NCBI GenBank assembly: GCA_034766995.1
Contig: CM068317.1
Coordinates: 35,179,428 to 35,243,427 of the forward strand
Length of the DNA: 64,000 nucleotides
Source of the DNA: Acanthacorydalis orientalis
Lineage: Eukaryota; Arthropoda; Insecta; Megaloptera; Corydalidae
Direction: 5' to 3'
A program made the translations under genes and the position numbers. The notes beneath the pieces were generated by a model. That model was given only the letters and a program-made list of their open reading frames with translations. It was not told the origin of the DNA and searched no databases. Of the stretch, positions 38,001-53,600 are shown one piece after another (position 1 is the stretch's first letter; each line of letters opens with the position of its first letter).

Positions 38001-41000
38001 TGGACGATTTTTGGACATTGTCTAAAATTGACTCGGGTTGATGGAGGATTTTTGGACATTGTCTAAAAATGACTCAGGTTGATGGACGATTTTTGGACAT
38101 TGTCTAAATTTGACTCGAGTTGATGGATGATTTTTGGGCATTGTCTAAAAATGACTCGGGTTGATGGACAATTTTTGGACATTGTCTAAAAATGATTCGT
38201 GTTGATGGTCGATTTTTGGACATTGTCTAAAAATGACTCGTGTTGATGGACAATTTTTGGACATTGTCTAAAAATGACTCGGGATGATGGACGATTTTTG
38301 GACATTGTCTAAAATTGACTTGGGTTGATGAACGATTTTTGGACATTGTCTAAAATTGACTTGGATTGATGAACGATTTTTGGACATTGTCTAAAATTGA
38401 CTCGGGTTGATGGAGGATTTTTGGACATTGTCTAAAAATGACTCAGGTTGATGGACGATTTTTGGACATTGTCTAAATTTGACTCGAGTTGATGGATGAT
38501 TTTTGGGCATTGTCTAAAAATGACTCGGGTCGATGGACAATTTTGGGACATTGACTAAAAATGATTCGTGTTGATGGACGATTTTTGGACATTGTCTAAA
38601 AATGACTCGGAATGATGGACGATTTTTGGACATTGTCTAAAATTGACTTGGGTTGATGAACGATTTTTGGACATTGTCTAAAATTGACTCGGGTTGATGG
38701 ATAATTTTTGGGCATTGTCTAAAAATGACTCGGATTGATGGACAATTTTTGGACATTGTCTAAAAATGACTCGGGATGATGGACGATTTTTGGACATTGT
38801 CTAAAAATGACTTGGGTTGATGGACGATTTTTCGACATTGTCTAAATTTTACTCGGGTAGATGGACGATTTTTGGACATTGTCTAAAAATGACTCGGATT
38901 GATGGACAATTTTTGGACATTGTCTAAAAATGACTCGGGTTGACTGTCGATTTTTGGACATTGTCTAAAAATGACTCGGAATGATGGACGATTTTTGGAC
39001 ATCATCTAAAATTGACTTGGGTTGATGAACGATTTTTGGACATTGTCTAAAAATGACTCGGGTTGATGGACGATTTTTGGACATTGTCTAAAAATGACTC
39101 GGATTGATGGACAATTTTTGGACATTGTCTAAAAATGACTCGGGTTGACTGTCGATTTTTGGACATTGTCTAAAAATGACTCGGAATGATGGACGATTTT
39201 TGGACATTGTCTAAAATTGACTTGGGTTGATGAACGATTTTTGGACATTGTCTAAAATTGACTCGGGTTGATGGATGATTTTTGGGCATTGTCTAAAAAT
39301 GACTCGGGTTGATGGACAATTTTTGGACATTGTCTAAAAATTACTCGGGTTGATGGACGATTTTTGGACATTGTCTAAAAATGACTCAGGTCGATGGACG
39401 ATTTTTGGACATTGTCTAAAAATGACTCAGGTTGATGGAGAATTATTGGACATTGTCTAAAAATGACTCGGGTTGATGGAGGATTTTTGGACATTGTCTA
39501 AAAATGACTCAGGTTGATGTACGATTTTTGGACTTTGTCTAAAAATGGCTCGAATTGATGGACGATTTTTGGACATTTACTAAGAATGACTCGGGTTGAT
39601 AGACGATTTTTGGACATTGTCTAAAAATGACTCGGATTGATGGACAATTTTTGGACATTGTCTAAAAATGACTCGGATTGATGGACAATTTTTGGACATT
39701 GTCTAAAAATGACTCGGGTTGACTGTCGATTTTTGGACATTGTCTAAAAATGACTCGGAATGATGGACGATTTTTGGACATCATCTAAAATTGACTTGGG
39801 TTGATGAACGATTTTTGGACATTGTCTAAAAATGACTCGGGTTGATGGACGATTTTTGGACATTGTCTAAAAATGACTCGGATTGATGGACAATTTTTGG
39901 ACATTGTCTAAAAATGACTCGGGTTGACTGTCGATTTTTGGACATTGTCTAAAAATGACTCGGAATGATGGACGATTTTTGGACATTGTCTAAAATTGAC
40001 TTGGGTTGATGAACGATTTTTGGACATTGTCTAAAATTGACTCGGGTTGATGGATGATTTTTGGGCATTGTCTAAAAATGACTCGGGTTGATGGACAATT
40101 TTTGGACATTGTCTAAAAATTACTCGGGTTGATGGACGATTTTTGGACATTGTCTAAAAATGACTCAGGTCGATGGACGATTTTTGGACATTGTCTAAAA
40201 ATGACTCAGGTTGATGGAGAATTATTGGACATTGTCTAAAAATGACTCGGGTTGATGGAGGATTTTTGGACATTGTCTAAAAATGACTCAGGTTGATGTA
40301 CGATTTTTGGACTTTGTCTAAAAATGGCTCGAATTGATGGACGATTTTTGGACATTTACTAAGAATGACTCGGGTTGATAGACGATTTTTGGACATTGTC
40401 TAAAAATGACTCGTGTTGATGGACAATTTTTGGACATTGTCTAAAAATGACTCGGGTTGATGGACGATTTTTGGACATTGTCTAAAAATAAATCAGGTAG
40501 ATGGAGAATTTTTGGACATTGTCTAAAAATGACTCGGATTGATGGACGATTTTTGGACATTGTCTAAAAATGACTCGTTTTATGGACGATTTTTGGACAT
40601 TGTCTAAAATTCACTCGGGTTGACTTACGATTTTTGGACTTTGTCTAAAAATGACTCGGGTTGATGGACGATTTTTGGACATTGTCTAAAAATGACTCGG
40701 ATTGATGGACAATTTTTGGACATTGTCTATAATTGACTGGGGTTGATGGACGATTTTTGGACATTGTCTAAAAATGACTCGGGTTGATGGACGATTTTTG
40801 GACATTGTCTAAAAATGACTCAGGTTGATGAACGATTTTTGGACATTGTCCAAAATTGACTCGGATTGATGGACGATTTTTGGACATTGTCTAAAAATGA
40901 CTCAGGTTGATGGACGGTTTTTGGACATTGTCTAAAACTGACTCGTATTGATGGACGATTTTTGGACATTGTCTAAAATTCACTCGGGTTGACGATTTTT

Positions 41001-41004
41001 GGAC
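35031..41004 (-). repeat. 41-bp satellite, inverted half
   Basis: Same 41-bp monomer in reverse complement (GACGATTTTTGGACATTGTC, then TAAAAATGACTCGGGTTGAT). Variant classes seen in the forward half (CGGATTGATGGACAA, CGGGTTGACTGACGA) occur here too. The array ends abruptly at GACGATTTTTGGACTTAAGA, where the 155-bp satellite starts. Confidence 0.95.
38890..40447 (-). repeat. 779-bp tandem duplication within the inverted half
   Basis: A rare variant, GACATCATCTAAAATTGAC, lies at about 38999 and 39778, 779 bp apart, which is 19 monomers of 41 bp. Flanking variants, including CGGGTTGACTGTCGATTT and the ACTAAGAATGACTCGGG monomer, are shared in the same order. Each copy also contains a smaller ~205-bp (five-monomer) repeat. 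Confidence 0.8.
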
Positions 41005-41671
41005 TTAAGACGCATCTAATAATATGCGATATTAGCCGTTTAGCACCTAATTTCGACTACTTATGGCCGAAAAACTGTTTAAAAAATAGGTTTTTCGGGC
41101 ACAATTAAACTTTTTTTTAAGATAATCGAATTGAATTGCACACTACGCGATAGATAATTTTAAGACGCATCTAATGATATGCGACATGAGCCGTTTCGCA
41201 CTTAATTTCGACTACTTATGGCCGAAAAACTGGTTGAAAAATAGGTTTTTCGGGCAAAATTAGGCTTTTTTGGAAGAAAATCGAATCGAGTTGCATACCA
41301 CGAGATAGGTAATTTTAAGACGCATCTAACGATATGCGACATGAGCCATTTCGCACTTAATTTCGACTACTTATGGCCGAAAAACTGGTTGAAAAATAGG
41401 GTTTTCGATCAAAATTAGGCTTTTTTGGAAGATAATCCAATAGAATTGCACACCACGAGATAGATAATTTTAAGACGCATCTAACGATATGCGATATGAG
41501 CCATTTTGGATTTAAATTCGACTACTTATGGCCGAAAAATTGTTTGAAAAATAGGTTTATCGGGCGAAATTAGGCTTTTTTTTAACATAATCGAATAGAA
41601 TTGCACACCACGACATAGATAATTTTAAGACGCATCTAACGATATGCGACATGAGCCGTTTCGCACTTAAT

Positions 41672-44600
41672 TTCGTCTATTTATGGCCGAAAAACCGGTT
41701 GAAAAATAGGTTTTTTGGGCAAAATTATGTCTTTTTGGAAAATAATCGGATCGAATCACACACCACGTGATAGATAATTTTAAGACGCATCTAACGATAT
41801 GCGACATGAGCCATTTCGCACTTAATTTCGACTACTTATGGCCGAAAAACTGGTTGAAAAATAGGTTTTTCGATCAAAATTAGGCTTTTTTGGAAGATAA
41901 TCCAATAGAATTGCACACCACGAGATAGATAATTTTAAGACGCATCTAACGATATGCGATATGAGCCATTTTGCATTTAAATTCGACTACTTATGGCCGA
42001 AAAATTGTTTGAAAAATAGGTTTATCGGGCGAAATTAGGCTTTTTTTTAACATAATCGAATAGAATTGCACACCACGACATAGATAATTTTAAGACGCAT
42101 CTAACGATATGCGACATGAGCCATTTCGCACTTAATTTCGACTACTTATGGACGAAAAACTGGCTGAAAAATAGATTTTTCGGGCAAAATTAGGCTTTTT
42201 TGGAAGATAATCGAATCGAATTACACAAAAGGAGATAGATAATTTTATGACGCATCTAACGATATGCGACATGAGCCATTTCACACTTAATTTCGACTAC
42301 TTATGGCCGAAAAACTGGTTGAAAAATAGATTTTCGGGCAAAATTAGGCTTTTTTGGAAGATAATCGAATCGAGTTGCATACCACGAGATAGGTAATTTT
42401 AAGACGAATCTAACGATATGCGACATGAGCCATTTCGCACCTAATTCCCTTTACTTATGACCGAAAAAGTGGTTGAAAAATAGGTTTTTCGGGCAAAATT
42501 AGGCTTTTATGGAAGATAATCGAATCGAATTTCACACCACGAGACAGATAATTTTAAGACGCATCTAACGATATGCGACATGAGCCGTTTCGCACTTAAT
42601 TTCGTCTATTTATGGCCGAAAAACCGGTTGAAAAATAGGTTTTTTGGGCAAAATTATGTCTTTTTGGAAAATAATCGGATCGAATCACACACCACGTGAT
42701 AGATAATTTTAAGACGCATCTAACGATATGCGACATGAGCCATTTCGCACTTAATTTCGACTACTTATGGCCGAAAAACTGGTTGAAAAATAGGTTTTTC
42801 GATCAAAATTAGGCTTTTTTGGAAGATAATCCAATAGAATTGCACACCACGAGATAGATAATTTTAAGACGCATCTAACGATATGCGATATGAGCCATTT
42901 TGCATTTAAATTCGACTACTTATGGCCGAAAAATTGTTTGAAAAATAGGTTTATCGGGCGAAATTAGGCTTTTTTTTAACATAATCGAATAGAATTGCAC
43001 ACCACGACATAGATAATTTTAAGACGCATCTAACGATATGCGACATGAGCCATTTCGCACTTAATTTCGACTACTTATGGACGAAAAACTGGCTGAAAAA
43101 TAGATTTTTCGGGCAAAATTAGGCTTTTTTGGAAGATAATCGAATCGAATTACACAAAAGGAGATAGATAATTTTATGACGCATCTAACGATATGCGACA
43201 TGAGCCATTTCACACTTAATTTCGACTACTTATGGCCGAAAAACTGGTTGAAAAATAGATTTTCGGGCAAAATTAGGCTTTTTTGGAAGATAATCGAATC
43301 GAGTTGCATACCACGAGATAGGTAATTTTAAGACGAATCTAACGATATGCGACATGAGCCATTTCGCACCTAATTCCCTTTACTTATGACCGAAAAAGTG
43401 GTTGAAAAATAGGTTTTTCGGGCAAAATTAGGCTTTTATGGAAGATAATCGAATCGAATTTCACACCACGAGACAGATAATTTTAAGACGCATCTAACGA
43501 TATGCGACATGAGCCGTTTCGCACTTAATTTCGTCTATTTATGGCCGAAAAACCGGTTGAAAAATAGGTTTTTTGGGCAAAATTATGTCTTTTTGGAAAA
43601 TAATCGGATCGAATCACACACCACGTGATAGATAATTTTAAGACGCATCTAACGATATGCGACATGAGCCATTTCGCACTTAATTTCGACTACTTATGGC
43701 CGAAAAACTGGTTGAAAAATAGGTTTTTCGATCAAAATTAGGCTTTTTTGGAAGATAATCCAATAGAATTGCACACCACGAGATAGATAATTTTAAGACG
43801 CATCTAACGATATGCGATATGAGCCATTTTGCATTTAAATTCGACTACTTATGGCCGAAAAATTGTTTGAAAAATAGGTTTATCGGGCGAAATTAGGCTT
43901 TTTTTTAACATAATCGAATAGAATTGCACACCACGACATAGATAATTTTAAGACGCATCTAACGATATGCGACATGAGCCATTTCGCACTTAATTTCGAC
44001 TACTTATGGACGAAAAACTGGCTGAAAAATAGATTTTTCGGGCAAAATTAGGCTTTTTTGGAAGATAATCGAATCGAATTACACAAAAGGAGATAGATAA
44101 TTTTATGACGCATCTAACGATATGCGACATGAGCCATTTCACACTTAATTTCGACTACTTATGGCCGAAAAACTGGTTGAAAAATAGATTTTCGGGCAAA
44201 ATTAGGCTTTTTTGGAAGATAATCGAATCGAGTTGCATACCACGAGATAGGTAATTTTAAGACGAATCTAACGATATGCGACATGAGCCATTTCGCACCT
44301 AATTCCCTTTACTTATGACCGAAAAAGTGGTTGAAAAATAGGTTTTTCGGGCAAAATTAGGCTTTTATGGAAGATAATCGAATCGAATTTCACACCACGA
44401 GACAGATAATTTTAAGACGCATCTAACGATATGCGACATGAGCCGTTTCGCACTTAATTTCGTCTATTTATGGCCGAAAAACCGGTTGAAAAATAGGTTT
44501 TTTGGGCAATATTATGTCTTTTTGGAAAATAATCGGATCGAATCACACACCACGTGATAGATAATTTTAAGACGCATCTAACGATATGCGACATGAGCCA

Positions 44601-47600
44601 TTTCGCACTTAATTTCGACTACTTATGGCCGAAAAACTGGTTGAAAAATAGGTTTTTCGATCAAAATTAGGCTTTTTTGGAAGATAATCCAATAGAATTG
44701 CACACCACGAGATAGATAATTTTAAGACGCATCTAACGATATGCGATATGAGCCATTTTGCATTTAAATTCGACTACTTATGGCCGAAAAATTGTTTGAA
44801 AAATAGGTTTATCGGGCGAAATTAGGCTTTTTTTTAACATAATCGAATAGAATTGCACACCACGACATAGATAATTTTAAGACGCATCTAACGATATGCG
44901 ACATGAGCCATTTCGCACTTAATTTCGACTACTTATGGACGAAAAACTGGCTGAAAAATAGATTTTTCGGGCAAAATTAGGCTTTTTTGGAAGATAATCG
45001 AATCGAATTACACAAAAGGAGATAGATAATTTTATGACGCATCTAACGATATGCGACATGAGCCATTTCACACTTAATTTCGACTACTTATGGCCGAAAA
45101 ACTGGTTGAAAAATAGATTTTCGGGCAAAATTAGGCTTTTTTGGAAGATAATCGAATCGAGTTGCATACCACGAGATAGGTAATTTTAAGACGAATCTAA
45201 CGATATGCGACATGAGCCATTTCGCACCTAATTCCCTTTACTTATGACCGAAAAAGTGGTTGAAAAATAGGTTTTTCGGGCAAAATTAGGCTTTTATGGA
45301 AGATAATCGAATCGAATTGCACACCAGGAGATAGATAATTTTAAGACGCATCTAACGATATGCGACATGAGCCATTTCGCACTTAATTTCGACTACTTAT
45401 GGCCGAAAAACTGGTTGAAAAATAGGTTTTTCGATCAAAATTAGGCTTTTTTGGAAGATAATCCAATAGAATTGCACACCACGAGATAGATAATTTTAAG
45501 ACGCATCTAACGATATGCGATATGAGCCATTTTGCATTTAAATTCGACTACTTATGGCCGAAAAATTGTTTGAAAAATAGGTTTATCGGGCGAAATTAGG
45601 CTTTTTTTTAACATAATCGAATAGAATTGCACACCACGACATAGATAATTTTAAGACGCATCTAACGATATGCGACATGAGCCATTTCGCACTTAATTTC
45701 GACTACTTATGGACGAAAAACTGGCTGAAAAATAGATTTTTCGGGCAAAATTAGGCTTTTTTGGAAGATAATCGAATCGAATTACACAAAAGGAGATAGA
45801 TAATTTTATGACGCATCTAACGATATGCGACATGAGCCATTTCACACTTAATTTCGACTACTTATGGCCGAAAAACTGGTTGAAAAATAGATTTTCGGGC
45901 AAAATTAGGCTTTTTTGGAAGATAATCGAATCGAGTTGCATACCACGAGATAGGTAATTTTAAGACGAATCTAACGATATGCGACATGAGCCATTTCGCA
46001 CCTAATTCCCTTTACTTATGACCGAAAAAGTGGTTGAAAAATAGGTTTTTCGGGCAAAATTAGGCTTTTATGGAAGATAATCGAATCGAATTTCACACCA
46101 CGAGACAGATAATTTTAAGACGCATCTAACGATATGCGACATGAGCCGTTTCGCACTTAATTTCGTCTATTTATGGCCGAAAAACCGGTTGAAAAATAGG
46201 TTTTTTGGGCAAAATTATGTCTTTTTGGAAAATAATCGGATCGAATCACACACCACGTGATAGATAATTTTAAGACGCATCTAACGATATGCGACATGAG
46301 CCATTTCGCACTTAATTTCGACTACTTATGGCCGAAAAACTGGTTGAAAAATAGGTTTTTCGATCAAAATTAGGCTTTTTTGGAAGATAATCCAATAGAA
46401 TTGCACACCACGAGATAGATAATTTTAAGACGCATCTAACGATATGCGATATGAGCCATTTTGCATTTAAATTCGACTACTTATGGCCGAAAAATTGTTT
46501 GAAAAATAGGTTTATCGGGCGAAATTAGGCTTTTTTTTAACATAATCGAATAGAATTGCACACCACGACATAGATAATTTTAAGACGCATCTAACGATAT
46601 GCGACATGAGCCATTTCGCACTTAATTTCGACTACTTATGGACGAAAAACTGGCTGAAAAATAGATTTTTCGGGCAAAATTAGGCTTTTTTGGAAGATAA
46701 TCGAATCGAATTACACAAAAGGAGATAGATAATTTTATGACGCATCTAACGATATGCGACATGAGCCATTTCACACTTAATTTCGACTACTTATGGCCGA
46801 AAAACTGGTTGAAAAATAGATTTTCGGGCAAAATTAGGCTTTTTTGGAAGATAATCGAATCGAGTTGCATACCACGAGATAGGTAATTTTAAGACGAATC
46901 TAACGATATGCGACATGAGCCATTTCGCACCTAATTCCCTTTACTTATGACCGAAAAAGTGGTTGAAAAATAGGTTTTTCGGGCAAAATTAGGCTTTTAT
47001 GGAAGATAATCGAATCGAATTTCACACCACGAGACAGATAATTTTAAGACGCATCTAACGATATGCGACATGAGCCGTTTCGCACTTAATTTCGTCTATT
47101 TATGGCCGAAAAACCGGTTGAAAAATAGGTTTTTTGGGCAATATTATGTCTTTTTGGAAAATAATCGGATCGAATCACACACCACGTGATAGATAATTTT
47201 AAGACGCATCTAACGATATGCGACATGAGCCATTTCGCACTTAATTTCGACTACTTATGGCCGAAAAACTGGTTGAAAAATAGGTTTTTCGATCAAAATT
47301 AGGCTTTTTTGGAAGATAATCCAATAGAATTGCACACCACGAGATAGATAATTTTAAGACGCATCTAACGATATGCGATATGAGCCATTTTGCATTTAAA
47401 TTCGACTACTTATGGCCGAAAAATTGTTTGAAAAATAGGTTTATCGGGCGAAATTAGGCTTTTTTTTAACATAATCGAATAGAATTGCACACCACGACAT
47501 AGATAATTTTAAGACGCATCTAACGATATGCGACATGAGCCATTTCGCACTTAATTTCGACTACTTATGGACGAAAAACTGGCTGAAAAATAGATTTTTC

Positions 47601-50600
47601 GGGCAAAATTAGGCTTTTTTGGAAGATAATCGAATCGAATTACACAAAAGGAGATAGATAATTTTATGACGCATCTAACGATATGCGACATGAGCCATTT
47701 CACACTTAATTTCGACTACTTATGGCCGAAAAACTGGTTGAAAAATAGATTTTCGGGCAAAATTAGGCTTTTTTGGAAGATAATCGAATCGAGTTGCATA
47801 CCACGAGATAGGTAATTTTAAGACGAATCTAACGATATGCGACATGAGCCATTTCGCACCTAATTCCCTTTACTTATGACCGAAAAAGTGGTTGAAAAAT
47901 AGGTTTTTCGGGCAAAATTAGGCTTTTATGGAAGATAATCGAATCGAATTTCACACCACGAGACAGATAATTTTAAGACGCATCTAACGATATGCGACAT
48001 GTGATAGATAATTTTAAGACGCATCTAACGATATGCGACATGAGCCATTTCGCACTTAATTTCGACTACTTATGGCCGAAAAACTGGTTGAAAAATAGGT
48101 TTTTCGATCAAAATTAGGCTTTTTTGGAAGATAATCCAATAGAATTGCACACCACGAGATAGATAATTTTAAGACGCATCTAACGATATGCGATATGAGC
48201 CATTTTGCATTTAAATTCGACTACTTATGGCCGAAAAATTGTTTGAAAAATAGGTTTATCGGGCGAAATTAGGCTTTTTTTTAACATAATCGAATAGAAT
48301 TGCACACCACGACATAGATAATTTTAAGACGCATCTAACGATATGCGACATGAGCCATTTCGCACTTAATTTCGACTACTTATGGACGAAAAACTGGCTG
48401 AAAAATAGATTTTTCGGGCAAAATTAGGCTTTTTTGGAAGATAATCGAATCGAATTACACAAAAGGAGATAGATAATTTTATGACGCATCTAACGATATG
48501 CGACATGAGCCATTTCACACTTAATTTCGACTACTTATGGCCGAAAAACTGGTTGAAAAATAGATTTTCGGGCAAAATTAGGCTTTTTTGGAAGATAATC
48601 GAATCGAGTTGCATACCACGAGATAGGTAATTTTAAGACGAATCTAACGATATGCGACATGAGCCATTTCGCACCTAATTCCCTTTACTTATGACCGAAA
48701 AAGTGGTTGAAAAATAGGTTTTTCGGGCAAAATTAGGCTTTTATGGAAGATAATCGAATCGAATTTCACACCACGAGACAGATAATTTTAAGACGCATCT
48801 AACGATATGCGACATGAGCCGTTTCGCACTTAATTTCGTCTATTTATGGCCGAAAAACCGGTTGAAAAATAGGTTTTTTGGGCAAAATTATGTCTTTTTG
48901 GAAAATAATCGGATCGAATCACACACCACGTGATAGATAATTTTAAGACGCATCTAACGATATGCGACATGAGCCATTTCGCACTTAATTTCGACTACTT
49001 ATGGCCGAAAAACTGGTTGAAAAATAGGTTTTTCGATCAAAATTAGGCTTTTTTGGAAGATAATCCAATAGAATTGCACACCACGAGATAGATAATTTTA
49101 AGACGCATCTAACGATATGCGATATGAGCCATTTTGCATTTAAATTCGACTACTTATGGCCGAAAAATTGTTTGAAAAATAGGTTTATCGGGCGAAATTA
49201 GGCTTTTTTTTAACATAATCGAATAGAATTGCACACCACGACATAGATAATTTTAAGACGCATCTAACGATATGCGACATGAGCCATTTCGCACTTAATT
49301 TCGACTACTTATGGACGAAAAACTGGCTGAAAAATAGATTTTTCGGGCAAAATTAGGCTTTTTTGGAAGATAATCGAATCGAATTACACAAAAGGAGATA
49401 GATAATTTTATGACGCATCTAACGATATGCGACATGAGCCATTTCACACTTAATTTCGACTACTTATGGCCGAAAAACTGGTTGAAAAATAGATTTTCGG
49501 GCAAAATTAGGCTTTTTTGGAAGATAATCGAATCGAGTTGCATACCACGAGATAGGTAATTTTAAGACGAATCTAACGATATGCGACATGAGCCATTTCG
49601 CACCTAATTCCCTTTACTTATGACCGAAAAAGTGGTTGAAAAATAGGTTTTTCGGGCAAAATTAGGCTTTTATGGAAGATAATCGAATCGAATTTCACAC
49701 CACGAGACAGATAATTTTAAGACGCATCTAACGATATGCGACATGAGCCGTTTCGCACTTAATTTCGTCTATTTATGGCCGAAAAACCGGTTGAAAAATA
49801 GGTTTTTTGGGCAAAATTATGTCTTTTTGGAAAATAATCGGATCGAATCACACACCACGTGATAGATAATTTTAAGACGCATCTAACGATATGCGACATG
49901 AGCCATTTCGCACTTAATTTCGACTACTTATGGCCGAAAAACTGGTTGAAAAATAGGTTTTTCGATCAAAATTAGGCTTTTTTGGAAGATAATCCAATAG
50001 AATTGCACACCACGAGATAGATAATTTTAAGACGCATCTAACGATATGCGATATGAGCCATTTTGCATTTAAATTCGACTACTTATGGCCGAAAAATTGT
50101 TTGAAAAATAGGTTTATCGGGCGAAATTAGGCTTTTTTTTAACATAATCGAATAGAATTGCACACCACGACATAGATAATTTTAAGACGCATCTAATGAT
50201 ATGCGACATGAGCCGTTTCGCACTTAATTTCGACTACTTATGGCCGAAAAACTGGGTGAAAAATAGGTTTTTCGGGCAAAATTAGGCTTTTTTGGAAGAT
50301 AATCGAATCGAATTACACAAAAGGAGATAGATAATTTTATGACGCATCTAACGATATGCGACATGAGCCATTTCACACTTAATTTCGACTACTTATGGCC
50401 GAAAAACTGGTTGAAAAATAGATTTTCGGGCAAAATTAGGCTTTTTTGGAAGATAATCGAATCGAGTTGCATACCACGAGATAGGTAATTTTAAGACGAA
50501 TCTAACGATATGCGACATGAGCCATTTCGCACCTAATTCCCTTTACTTATGACCGAAAAAGTGGTTGAAAAATAGGTTTTTCGGGCAAAATTAGGCTTTT

Positions 50601-53600
50601 ATGGAAGATAATCGAATCGAATTTCACACCACGAGACAGATAATTTTAAGACGCATCTAACGATATGCGACATGAGCCGTTTCGCACTTAATTTCGTCTA
50701 TTTATGGCCGAAAAACCGGTTGAAAAATAGGTTTTTTGGGCAAAATTATGTCTTTTTGGAAAATAATCGGATCGAATCACACACCACGTGATAGATAATT
50801 TTAAGACGCATCTAACGATATGCGACATGAGCCATTTCGCACTTAATTTCGACTACTTATGGCCGAAAAACTGGTTGAAAAATAGGTTTTTCGATCAAAA
50901 TTAGGCTTTTTTGGAAGATAATCCAATAGAATTGCACACCACGAGATAGATAATTTTAAGACGCATCTAACGATATGCGATATGAGCCATTTTGCATTTA
51001 AATTCGACTACTTATGGCCGAAAAATTGTTTGAAAAATAGGTTTATCGGGCGAAATTAGGCTTTTTTTTAACATAATCGAATAGAATTGCACACCACGAC
51101 ATAGATAATTTTAAGACGCATCTAACGATATGCGACATGAGCCATTTCGCACTTAATTTCGACTACTTATGGACGAAAAACTGGCTGAAAAATAGATTTT
51201 TCGGGCAAAATTAGGCTTTTTTGGAAGATAATCGAATCGAATTACACAAAAGGAGATAGATAATTTTATGACGCATCTAACGATATGCGACATGAGCCAT
51301 TTCACACTTAATTTCGACTACTTATGGCCGAAAAACTGGTTGAAAAATAGATTTTCGGGCAAAATTAGGCTTTTTTGGAAGATAATCGAATCGAGTTGCA
51401 TACCACGAGATAGGTAATTTTAAGACGAATCTAACGATATGCGACATGAGCCATTTCGCACCTAATTCCCTTTACTTATGACCGAAAAAGTGGTTGAAAA
51501 ATAGGTTTTTCGGGCAAAATTAGGCTTTTATGGAAGATAATCGAATCGAATTTCACACCACGAGACAGATAATTTTAAGACGCATCTAACGATATGCGAC
51601 ATGAGCCGTTTCGCACTTAATTTCGTCTATTTATGGCCGAAAAACCGGTTGAAAAATAGGTTTTTTGGGCAAAATTATGTCTTTTTGGAAAATAATCGGA
51701 TCGAATCACACACCACGTGATAGATAATTTTAAGACGCATCTAACGATATGCGACATGAGCCATTTCGCACTTAATTTCGACTACTTATGGCCGAAAAAC
51801 TGGTTGAAAAATAGGTTTTTCGATCAAAATTAGGCTTTTTTGGAAGATAATCCAATAGAATTGCACACCACGAGATAGATAATTTTAAGACGCATCTAAC
51901 GATATGCGATATGAGCCATTTTGCATTTAAATTCGACTACTTATGGCCGAAAAATTGTTTGAAAAATAGGTTTATCGGGCGAAATTAGGCTTTTTTTTAA
52001 CATAATCGAATAGAATTGCACACCACGACATAGATAATTTTAAGACGCATCTAATGATATGCGACATGAGCCGTTTCGCACTTAATTTCGACTACTTATG
52101 GCCGAAAAACTGGTTGAAAAATAGGTTTTTCGGGCAAAATTAGGCTTTTTTGGAAGATAATCGAATCGAATTACACAAAAGGAGATAGATAATTTTATGA
52201 CGCATCTAACGATATGCGACATGAGCCATTTCACACTTAATTTCGACTACTTATGGCCGAAAAACTGGTTGAAAAATAGATTTTCGGGCAAAATTAGGCT
52301 TTTTTGGAAGATAATCGAATCGAGTTGCATACCACGAGATAGGTAATTTTAAGACGAATCTAACGATATGCGACATGAGCCATTTCGCACCTAATTCCCT
52401 TTACTTATGACCGAAAAAGTGGTTGAAAAATAGGTTTTTCGGGCAAAATTAGGCTTTTATGGAAGATAATCGAATCGAATTTCACACCACGAGACAGATA
52501 ATTTTAAGACGCATCTAACGATATGCGACATGAGCCGTTTCGCACTTAATTTCGTCTATTTATGGCCGAAAAACCGGTTGAAAAATAGGTTTTTTGGGCA
52601 AAATTATGTCTTTTTGGAAAATAATCGGATCGAATCACACACCACGTGATAGATAATTTTAAGACGCATCTAACGATATGCGACATGAGCCATTTCGCAC
52701 TTAATTTCGACTACTTATGGACGAAAAACTGGCTGAAAAATAGATTTTTCGGGCAAAATTAGGCTTTTTTGGAAGATAATCGAATCGAATTACACAAAAG
52801 GAGATAGATAATTTTATGACGCATCTAACGATATGCGACATGAGCCATTTCACACTTAATTTCGACTACTTATGGCCGAAAAACTGGTTGAAAAATAGAT
52901 TTTCGGGCAAAATTAGGCTTTTTTGGAAGATAATCGAATCGAGTTGCATACCACGAGATAGGTAATTTTAAGACGAATCTAACGATATGCGACATGAGCC
53001 ATTTCGCACCTAATTCCCTTTACTTATGACCGAAAAAGTGGTTGAAAAATAGGTTTTTCGGGCAAAATTAGGCTTTTATGGAAGATAATCGAATCGAATT
53101 TCACACCACGAGACAGATAATTTTAAGACGCATCTAACGATATGCGACATGAGCCGTTTCGCACTTAATTTCGTCTATTTATGGCCGAAAAACCGGTTGA
53201 AAAATAGGTTTTTTGGGCAAAATTATGTCTTTTTGGAAAATAATCGGATCGAATCACACACCACGTGATAGATAATTTTAAGACGCATCTAACGATATGC
53301 GACATGAGCCATTTCGCACTTAATTTCGACTACTTATGGCCGAAAAACTGGTTGAAAAATAGGTTTTTCGATCAAAATTAGGCTTTTTTGGAAGATAATC
53401 CAATAGAATTGCACACCACGAGATAGATAATTTTAAGACGCATCTAACGATATGCGATATGAGCCATTTTGCATTTAAATTCGACTACTTATGGCCGAAA
53501 AATTGTTTGAAAAATAGGTTTATCGGGCGAAATTAGGCTTTTTTTTAACATAATCGAATAGAATTGCACACCACGACATAGATAATTTTAAGACGCATCT

